DNA of 16,647 nucleotides. It comes from JBLYYQ01 sp048550035 (lineage in GTDB: Bacteria; Nitrospinota_A; UBA7883; JBLYYQ01). Shown piece after piece: positions 7,342-12,823 of this stretch. Positions within the stretch are counted from its first letter, which is position 1. The number at the start of each line of letters is the position of its first letter. The notes below the pieces were generated by a model. That model saw only the letters and a list, made by a program, of their open reading frames with translations. It had not been told where the DNA came from and searched no databases. The stretch spans positions 1-16,647 of the forward strand of contig JBLYYQ010000051.1 in assembly GCA_048550035.1 (NCBI GenBank), read 5' to 3'. A program made the position numbers and the translations under genes.

Positions 7342-7958
7342 AATCGGACACTAACAGAAAAGCAATTAGGTATAGTTCGAGAGTCAATTCTCCTAAAACA
7401 TTCCTTAAGCAAGATCATTGAGTTGGTATCGTCCACCCCCCTGTTACCACAAAAAGTGCGATTAAAGCAGCATGGAATCAAAGTAGGAAATTTTTACAAA
7501 AGAAGAAATTTGCAAAGCGTGAAGGTGCTGAAATGATAAAGAAATTTTTATCAGATATGAAGGATAGTATCAAAGTAGAAGATATGTCAGCACTACTAGA
7601 AACTGCAATCTATCGCGATATCCTACGACGTTATGTGGAGACAGATGATTTTGTCAGTATTAGTACCGATCAGCTATTAAAACTTGGATTGACATATATA
7701 AAACTCTCACAACCTGTCTCAGAACAGAAACTACCTAAGGTCGCTAGTAGTGAGTTCGCAGCCAAGATTGCAATTGAAACTATCGCCATCATCAAAGATG
7801 TTATGGATAGTGACTATCTTCACAGTCAAGAGATGGACGAAAAGATTTTGGCAGCACTAAAGGTAGAGTTTAGTGGTAATAGCATAGATAAATTTCACTC
7901 AGAACAAACCATTCTTGAGGAGCTAAGATCAAATTATGAGATCATCCGTAGTAGTTAA
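7334..7958 (+). pseudogene. Frameshifted DUF3486 (Mu gp27)-like gene
   Basis: Three frames must be joined. ATG 7334 overlaps the previous stop and encodes only MSKIGH before a TAA. A second frame, open 7342-7536, reads TLTEKQLGIVRES then HSLSKIIELVSS ... KVGNFYKRR. A third frame, from ATG 7533 to the TAG at 7956-7958 (141 residues), starts in an ATGA overlap with the second and reads MIKKFLSDMKDSIK ... SALLETAIYRDILRRY ... DQLLKLGLTYIKLSQ. Together they resemble DUF3486: an N-terminal helix-turn-helix part followed by a helical region where 'E..i...l' and 'L..a...l..a' stretches line up. In Mu-like phages this is the gene before the large terminase and is thought to act as its small subunit. 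If the third frame is expressed alone, it makes a 141-residue helical protein lacking the DNA-binding part. C6 and T5/A4 runs between 7434 and 7510 are possible slip sites. Confidence 0.5.
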
Positions 7959-8160
7959 AAGAGAACCGAGCAATAAAGAATTACTACAAACATTATTAGA
8001 ATCAAAAGTAATTTTTGCAAATATCATTCTTGATTCTGACAAATATATTTTAGATAGATGGCAGAGATCTTACCTAGAAGATAATAGCAAGATAATATCT
8101 ATTTTAAAGAATAGGAGAGTTGGTGCATTAAGATCCGGAATTAATAACTTAACAAAATAG
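7936..8160 (+). pseudogene. N-terminal fragment of a Mu gp28-like large terminase
   Basis: 74 residues, overlapping the previous frame by 23 bases. The segment ILDRWQRSYLEDNSKIISIL followed by KNRRVG (residues ~38-63) matches the conserved entry of large terminase ATPases of the gp28 type, whose pattern is 'L.pyQ..wl.D.S...i..KSRRiG.S': a Q-motif-like adenine contact followed by an atypical Walker A. The Walker A serine/threonine is gone, and reading stops 11 codons later at a TAG, with no continuation in any frame before the gatC promoter. A full protein would be about 500 residues, so the ATPase, nuclease and portal-docking parts are all missing. No role is expected. Assignment depends on this one motif and its position after the gp27-like gene. 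Confidence 0.5.
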
Positions 8161-8177
8161 GAATTAAAACTATTCAT

Positions 8178-8206
8178 TTGCTATTAGATTAGCTTTCATG
8201 TAGAAT
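8178..8206 (+). promoter_or_regulatory. sigma70-type promoter for gatCA
   Basis: The -35 is TTGCTA (8178-8183, 4 of 6 consensus) and the -10 is TAGAAT (8201-8206, 5 of 6), separated by exactly 17 bases. It follows the last phage-like codon by 17 bases. Transcription would start near 8213, downstream of ATG 8205, which supports the TTG start at 8247 for gatC. Confidence 0.55.
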
Positions 8207-8207
8207 G

Positions 8208-8236
8208 CTCCCCTGTTTAAAAGCTATTCAGGGGGG
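8208..8236 (+). promoter_or_regulatory. Hairpin pairing the G9 tract in the gatC leader
   Basis: CTCCCCTG (8208-8215) can pair with CAGGGGGG (8229-8236; one G-T wobble) around a 13-base loop. The 3' arm is the G-run that would act as Shine-Dalgarno for gatC. A transcript from the promoter at 8178 would start near 8213 and miss most of the 5' arm, so only read-through transcripts from upstream would form the full stem. A regulatory role is inference. Confidence 0.35.
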
Positions 8237-8246
8237 GGGTATTCTG

Positions 8247-8543
8247 TTGAGTAATATAGATGAAGTGACTGTAACTGGTATCGCAAATCTTGCACGTCTA
8301 AATATTGAGATTGATGAGATCAAGATGTATGCCGAGCAGTTGTCAAAGATATTAAAATATATCGATGAACTAAACGAACTAGAGACTGATTCAATTGAGC
8401 CAACAACACATGCACTTAACCTATTGAACGTTAACCGTGCTGATAAAGTTGATACTGAGAGCTTTGATCCAAAAATATGGGAGATGAATGCACCAGATAG
8501 TAATAAGGACTATTTTAGAGTTCCACGAGTTATTGACGAGTAA
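8247..8543 (+). CDS. gatC: Asp-tRNA(Asn)/Glu-tRNA(Gln) amidotransferase subunit C
   Basis: Small structural subunit that clamps GatA and GatB together in the amidotransferase that converts Glu-tRNA(Gln) and/or Asp-tRNA(Asn) to the amide form. With the TTG start at 8247 the protein is 98 residues, beginning (M)SNIDEVTVTGIANLARLNI, which is the usual GatC N-terminus. The conserved ARLNI..DE start and the TTHALN.LNVNRAD segment are present, with YFRVPRVID at the end as in the family. The upstream ATG (8205) would add 14 residues unlike GatC, would lie over the promoter -10, and would read through the G9 tract. The G9 tract (8231-8239) is 7 bases from the TTG and can pair with anti-Shine-Dalgarno CCUCC using G-U wobbles. 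The stop overlaps the gatA ATG by one base. Confidence 0.9.
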   Translation: MSNIDEVTVTGIANLARLNIEIDEIKMYAEQLSKILKYIDELNELETDSIEPTTHALNLLNVNRADKVDTESFDPKIWEMNAPDSNKDYFRVPRVIDE

Positions 8544-10006
8544 TGGTAGATACAACAGAGCTTACAATTAAAGAACTCGCAATAGCGCTACAAAATGGAT
8601 CTGTAAGTAGTCTTGAAGCGACTAACGAATATTTAGCAAAGATTGAGCAATCTGACAAAGAGATTAATGGATATATATCTGTTAATAGAAACCAAGCTCA
8701 AGAGATGGCAAAAGCAGCTGATAAAAAATTAGCTACAGGATCTAAAGAACCATTACTTGGAATTCCTGTTGCCGTCAAAGATCTCATATTACAAAAGGGA
8801 AGTAAAACTACCTGCGGCTCCAAAATGCTTCAGAACTTTGAATCACCTTATAACTCCTTTGTAGTTAAAAAACTAATAGATGCAGGAGCCGTACTATTGG
8901 GCAAACTTAATTTAGATGAGTTTGCAATGGGTAGCTCTTGTGAAACAAGCTATTTTGGTCCGACAAAGAATCCATGGGACTTGTCTAGAGCACCTGGGGG
9001 GTCATCTGGGGGTTCTGCTGCTGCTGTTAGCGCAAGACTGGCAGCTGCAACATTAGGATCTGATACGGGAGGATCTATTAGGCAACCTGCCGCATTAACT
9101 GGAGTAGTCGGATTGAAGCCAACATATGGACGGGTATCTCGATTTGGATTAGTTGCATTTGCTTCTTCTCTAGATCAGATCGGACCACTTACAAAAAGTT
9201 CTGAAGATGCCGCTATCATGCTAAATGTTATAGCAGGTTTTGATCCACAAGATTCAACATCAGCCGATATCCCTGTGCCAGACTATACTTTAGATATAGA
9301 TGCAAAGGTCGAAGGGCTCAATGTTGGTATCCCTAAAGAATACTTCGATGATGGAGTAGATCCAGAGATAAAAATCGCTATTGGGCAATCAATCGAGAAG
9401 TTGCGAAAGCTTGGTGCAATCATAAAGGATGTATCGCTGCCACATACTAAGTATGCAATTCCAACTTACTATGTGATTGCATCTGCAGAAGCCTCGTCTA
9501 ATCTTGCTAGATACGATGCTGTTCGATATGGGCATCGTGCTAAGGAAAGTAACAATATCTTTGAGCTATTTAATAACAGTAGATCAGAAGGATTTGGTGC
9601 CGAGGTAAAACGAAGAATCATGCTTGGAACTTATGTGTTATCATCTGGCTACTACGATGCTTACTATCTAAAAGCACAAAAAGTTAGAACCTTAATAATT
9701 AATGATTTTAATCGTGTATTCAAAGATGTTGATATTCTTCTTACGCCAACTTCACCGACTGTCAGTTTCAAGCTCAATGAGAAGATTGACGATCCGGTAA
9801 GCATGTACCTTTCAGATATATTGACGATCAATGCTAATTTAGCAGGAATTCCTGGCTTATCAGTCCCTATAGGGCTAAACAGCCAATCTCTACCGATTGG
9901 AGCTCAACTCCTAGGAGGATATTTTTCAGAATCAATACTACTAAGAGTAGGAAAAGTTTTAGAAAATATCCTTTCGCCACCACTTTTTGTAAAAAAATCA
10001 AAATAA
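8543..10006 (+). CDS. gatA: Asp-tRNA(Asn)/Glu-tRNA(Gln) amidotransferase subunit A
   Basis: Glutaminase subunit that releases ammonia from glutamine for GatB-bound misacylated tRNA. The 487 residues are normal length. The amidase-signature Ser-cisSer-Lys triad is complete: K79 in AVKDL, S154 in PGGSSGGSAA and S178 in SDTGGSIRQP, the same numbers as the well-studied Staphylococcus GatA. The C-terminus IPGLSVPIGL ... LPIGAQLLG is also typical. A one-base stop/start overlap (TAATG) with gatC implies coupled translation. gatB, usually next, is not here: a PP2C gene starts 62 bases later, so GatB must be encoded elsewhere. The 62-base gap has no hairpin that I can see. Confidence 0.95.
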   Translation: MVDTTELTIKELAIALQNGSVSSLEATNEYLAKIEQSDKEINGYISVNRNQAQEMAKAADKKLATGSKEPLLGIPVAVKDLILQKGSKTTCGSKMLQNFESPYNSFVVKKLIDAGAVLLGKLNLDEFAMGSSCETSYFGPTKNPWDLSRAPGGSSGGSAAAVSARLAAATLGSDTGGSIRQPAALTGVVGLKPTYGRVSRFGLVAFASSLDQIGPLTKSSEDAAIMLNVIAGFDPQDSTSADIPVPDYTLDIDAKVEGLNVGIPKEYFDDGVDPEIKIAIGQSIEKLRKLGAIIKDVSLPHTKYAIPTYYVIASAEASSNLARYDAVRYGHRAKESNNIFELFNNSRSEGFGAEVKRRIMLGTYVLSSGYYDAYYLKAQKVRTLIINDFNRVFKDVDILLTPTSPTVSFKLNEKIDDPVSMYLSDILTINANLAGIPGLSVPIGLNSQSLPIGAQLLGGYFSESILLRVGKVLENILSPPLFVKKSK

Positions 10007-10014
10007 ATATATTA

Positions 10015-10043
10015 TTTATCAAGTTATAGAGCTATCATATAGT
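10015..10043 (+). promoter_or_regulatory. Weak candidate promoter for the PP2C gene
   Basis: TTTATC (10015-10020, 3 of 6 for -35) and TATAGT (10038-10043, 5 of 6 for -10) are 17 bases apart, in the short gap between gatA and the phosphatase gene. Read-through from gatA is equally possible. Confidence 0.3.
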
Positions 10044-10068
10044 ACTAGGGTAATTTTTTGGTAATAAA

Positions 10069-10845
10069 ATGTTTAATGTCGCAGTAGCTGGTATATCAGA
10101 TACTGGTGTCAAACGATCCGCTAATCAAGATACGATTTATATAGACTTACATAAGAGAGTCTTTATACAAGCGGATGGGATGGGTGGTCATCGAGGAGGC
10201 AAAGAGGCTTCACTACTTGCTACTCAAATAGTAAGCAATTTACTCTGTAAGGGTGGAAAGTTTCCTGAATATACTGAGGAAGATACAAAGGCATTATCTG
10301 AGTATAACAATCTTGCTAAATCTGTCTACGCTTCTATATTAGCAGCTGATATTGAAATATCGAACACAGGCACAGGCAGTGATGCCGACTTAAAAGGGAT
10401 GGGCTCTACTATTGATGTTTTATGCATAAATAATGATAAAATCATTATAGGTCATGTTGGTGATAGTAGAGTATACCGATTACGGGACGAAAGCTTTGAG
10501 CAGTTAACTTCAGATCACTCTTTGATGAACGAGCTAAAGCATAAATTTCATTTCACAACAGAAAAAGCAGCAACACTCCCATACGGCAACAGGATTACTA
10601 GAGCGTTAGGTTACCTCTCGGCAAGAAATGTCGATATTATCGAACACGATGCTCTACCTGGGGATATTTATCTTCTTTGCTCTGATGGCTTAACAGGTCC
10701 TGTTAGCGATGACAAAATCAAATCGATCATTAGCAGTAATTATCAAAATCTAGAAGAGGCAACAACAAAACTAGTATCAGAAGCTAATAGCAATGGTGGG
10801 CCTGATAATATATCAGTTATACTAGTCAAGATATTGAAATCTTAA
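10069..10845 (+). CDS. PP2C-type serine/threonine protein phosphatase
   Basis: Metal-dependent (Mn/Mg) phosphatase of the PrpC/Stp type; removes phosphate from Ser/Thr of proteins in the cytosol. The 258 residues show the complete set of family motifs: KRSANQD (15-21), the metal-binding ADGMGGHRGG (35-44, D36), GSTIDVL (112-118), GHVGDSRVYRL (128-138), TSDHSLMNE (147-155), TRALG (177-181), SDG (205-207, D205) and GGPDNISVILV (243-253, D246). All metal ligands are present, so it should be active. There is no membrane segment or extra domain. No kinase gene is adjacent, though PP2C genes often sit beside a Hanks-type kinase, so the substrate is unknown. The Shine-Dalgarno is poor. It converges with the amidase gene, with only 9 bases between the stops. 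Confidence 0.92.
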   Translation: MFNVAVAGISDTGVKRSANQDTIYIDLHKRVFIQADGMGGHRGGKEASLLATQIVSNLLCKGGKFPEYTEEDTKALSEYNNLAKSVYASILAADIEISNTGTGSDADLKGMGSTIDVLCINNDKIIIGHVGDSRVYRLRDESFEQLTSDHSLMNELKHKFHFTTEKAATLPYGNRITRALGYLSARNVDIIEHDALPGDIYLLCSDGLTGPVSDDKIKSIISSNYQNLEEATTKLVSEANSNGGPDNISVILVKILKS

Positions 10846-10854
10846 ATAAAGATA

Positions 10855-12513
10855 CTACCTCATAGCTATCAGATCATCTTTTAAAAACTTCAATACGCCA
10901 TCAGCAATAGATTCTCCGAGTAATTTTAGATTCTTGTTACTCCGCAATGCTGCTTCCTCCTTCTTGTTTGATATATAGCCAGCTTCGACCAATATTGCTG
11001 GCATATTCGCACGCCATAATAGATAAAACATCGCCTGCTTCACACCATTATCTTTGAACAACTTTGTTTTACGCTGTACCGATTTAACTGTACTTGACTG
11101 AACCAAGGTTGCAAATCTATAAGAATCATTTACTTTCTGCGTATTTGAAAGATCGGTTAGGATATAAGCTAAATCATTCTCTAATTCATTGCTACTTCTA
11201 AGTGAAAGCATATTTTCACGAGCAGCAGTATCAAGTTCATCTTCACTTCGTGCAGGCGACAGGAAGTAGGTCTCAAATCCATTTGCTCTCGGTTTTTTGC
11301 TTGCGTTTATATGGATTGAAATAAAGAGTTTAGCATCTAACGAGTTGGCTAATATTGTCCGCTCATCCAATGCAATATATTTATCACTGTCTCGAGTGAA
11401 AACAATTTTATAATTTGTCTTCTGTTTTAACTTCTTAGCGACAATCCTAGCAAGCTTGAGAGTGATATCTTTTTCCTTAAGACCTGATTTGCTAACAGCG
11501 CCAGGATCACGTCCGCCATGACCTGCGTCAACCACTATTACCTCTGCACGGTTAGTTTTTGCAAGCTTTGCAATGGATCGATCTGATGGTGCTCTTGTAC
11601 GGAGTGCTCGCTCATCTGATTGTATTCTCCGATTGGCACTTTTTTCACCCCCAATATCTATCACAATTCGAAATGGATTTTTTAATGCTGTTACCTTGTG
11701 ATAATATTTATTCGCATCTATATCGAATACCACTCTTGAGACACTTTTCTTATTCTGTGAGGCACGGATAGATTTAACTACTCCCAAGCTTACACTCTTA
11801 TTCTCTATAAGCGATGGTGGGATATAGGTATTTAATAGATCAATATAGAGTCGATCGGGGTTTCGGATAGAAACATCATTAAATGCAGTCTGCTTTGTTA
11901 ATTCTAATATTATTCTTGCATAACCGCTCTTATTATACTCTTTGATACTCTTCAATGCCGATAAATGAGCTAGCGATTGCTTGCCAGAATCTCCCCTCTT
12001 CTTTGACGACTTTGATTTACTAGGCGCTCTATAGGCAGCTTCTGCCTTATCATATTTCTTCTGCCTAAACCTGATATCCCCTATATTTCGTTTTGAATCA
12101 TCAACTAAGCCACTTTGTGGAAACTTCTTTATAACCTTATTAAAATAGAGAATTGCACTTTCGTTATCTTTGTCATAGCCTGACCATTGTGCCAGACGTT
12201 TATAGAGTAGACCTATTGTATATAGTGCGTCACGACCACGATTCGATTTAGGATATCTCTGATGAACCTTCTCAAACTTTTTGATCGCTTTTTCCCACTC
12301 GACCCGCTTTGACATCAATTTTGAGCTAGCAAGTAACCTATAATAACTTTTCCTTGCATCTTGGTAGAGTGATTCAGTCGATCCTTTGGCACTCTTCCCA
12401 AACGCATCAACTCGCTCCAGGCAAATGGTAGGATCTATTGTAAAACCAGCAAAGAAAAATATAAATGTCAGAACAGCGATATATATTCCTCTATGAGTAA
12501 ATTGTCTATTCAT
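10855..12513 (-). CDS. Periplasmic N-acetylmuramoyl-L-alanine amidase with TPR and AMIN domains
   Basis: Zinc amidase that cuts the MurNAc-L-Ala bond in peptidoglycan, most likely during cell separation. The 552 residues are organised as a signal sequence or anchor (1-34), TPR-like helices (about 68-165, including two 'IKKF.....KYP/KKFPQS' repeats), a lysine/serine linker, an AMIN domain (about 185-290) that localises amidases to the division site, and an amidase_3 domain (about 324-548). Zinc ligands H332 (DAGHGG), E347 (GLKEKD) and H401 (SIHINA), and the catalytic E510 (LVEAGY), are all visible. The insertion at about 428-475 between H401 and E510 matches the regulatory helix of AmiB/AmiC, which LytM factors such as EnvC or NlpD displace, so LytM control is likely here too. 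E. coli AmiC is ~417 residues; the extra length is the TPR region. Confidence 0.92.
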   Translation of the reverse strand: MNRQFTHRGIYIAVLTFIFFFAGFTIDPTICLERVDAFGKSAKGSTESLYQDARKSYYRLLASSKLMSKRVEWEKAIKKFEKVHQRYPKSNRGRDALYTIGLLYKRLAQWSGYDKDNESAILYFNKVIKKFPQSGLVDDSKRNIGDIRFRQKKYDKAEAAYRAPSKSKSSKKRGDSGKQSLAHLSALKSIKEYNKSGYARIILELTKQTAFNDVSIRNPDRLYIDLLNTYIPPSLIENKSVSLGVVKSIRASQNKKSVSRVVFDIDANKYYHKVTALKNPFRIVIDIGGEKSANRRIQSDERALRTRAPSDRSIAKLAKTNRAEVIVVDAGHGGRDPGAVSKSGLKEKDITLKLARIVAKKLKQKTNYKIVFTRDSDKYIALDERTILANSLDAKLFISIHINASKKPRANGFETYFLSPARSEDELDTAARENMLSLRSSNELENDLAYILTDLSNTQKVNDSYRFATLVQSSTVKSVQRKTKLFKDNGVKQAMFYLLWRANMPAILVEAGYISNKKEEAALRSNKNLKLLGESIADGVLKFLKDDLIAMR

Positions 12514-12544
12514 CTTTAAAAATTAATATAAATTACTTTTACTA

Positions 12545-12573
12545 ATTATAAGATTGATTCGTCAATATTTAAA
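12545..12573 (-). promoter_or_regulatory. sigma70-type promoter of the amidase gene
   Basis: On the minus strand TATAAT (12545-12550, 6 of 6) is preceded by TTTAAA (12568-12573, 4 of 6) at a 17-base spacing. Start of transcription would be near 12538, giving a leader of about 25 bases before the ATG at 12513. Confidence 0.55.
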
Positions 12574-12669
12574 GTAAAATCTAAAATAAGCTCCTATGCG
12601 ATTGAAAAATATAGCGTATTATCTCTGGCGTGCAAAAAATATAAATTTCGTAGAATAAAAAAATTGCTC

Positions 12670-12698
12670 TTGACAATTTACTGAAATCAGATTAGCCT
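12670..12698 (+). promoter_or_regulatory. Candidate promoter for the sodium:solute symporter
   Basis: A perfect -35, TTGACA (12670-12675), is followed 17 bases later by TAGCCT (12693-12698), which matches only 3 of 6 of the -10 consensus. It would give a 5' leader of about 120 bases. The weak -10 suggests a need for an activator or a different real -10. Confidence 0.4.
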
Positions 12699-12823
12699 TA
12701 ATGAAATTTGACGTTATTCCACGGATAATACGCTTTTCGAATTAATACTAGGAGAGGTTTTAGTATAGGAAATGTTAGATTCAACTAAGTTTTTAATTTA
12801 GGCAAATAAAGGGGGGAATTACT

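Larger units (their letters stand above)
6270..8160 (+). mobile_element. Degenerate Mu-like prophage remnant (late-gene module)
   Basis: Four consecutive + strand frames read as a membrane-anchored coiled-coil (DUF2730-like), a VpaChn25_0724-type winged-helix protein, a DUF3486/gp27-like gene and the N-terminus of a gp28-like large terminase. From family knowledge this is the standard order in Mu-like phages just before portal and head genes. Three of the four are damaged: one has no canonical start, one is frameshifted, and one is truncated. No transposase (MuA/MuB), portal, capsid or tail gene is in the window, and phage ends or a 5-bp target duplication are not discernible. The edges lie between 6142 and 6270 on the left and between 8160 and 8177 on the right. 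Each assignment is weak alone; the gene order carries the call. Confidence 0.6.
12514..12823. other. Divergent intergenic region, amidase / symporter
   Basis: 310 bases without a gene, very AT-rich, between two divergent genes. It holds the amidase promoter on the minus strand, a candidate symporter promoter on the plus strand, and a ~110-base plus-strand leader. I see no convincing riboswitch, tRNA or small ORF. Short A and T runs at the edges are consistent with promoter regions only. Confidence 0.6.

Noticed and set aside
8205..8249. ATG 8205 as the gatC start
   Set aside because: It would add 14 residues unlike GatC, overlap the -10 of a good promoter and translate through the G9 tract. 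TTG 8247 gives the normal GatC N-terminus.
12708..12746. Second TTGACG and TAATAC pair in the symporter leader
   Set aside because: The spacings (about 12 or 28 bases) do not fit a promoter; the TTGACA at 12670 is better.
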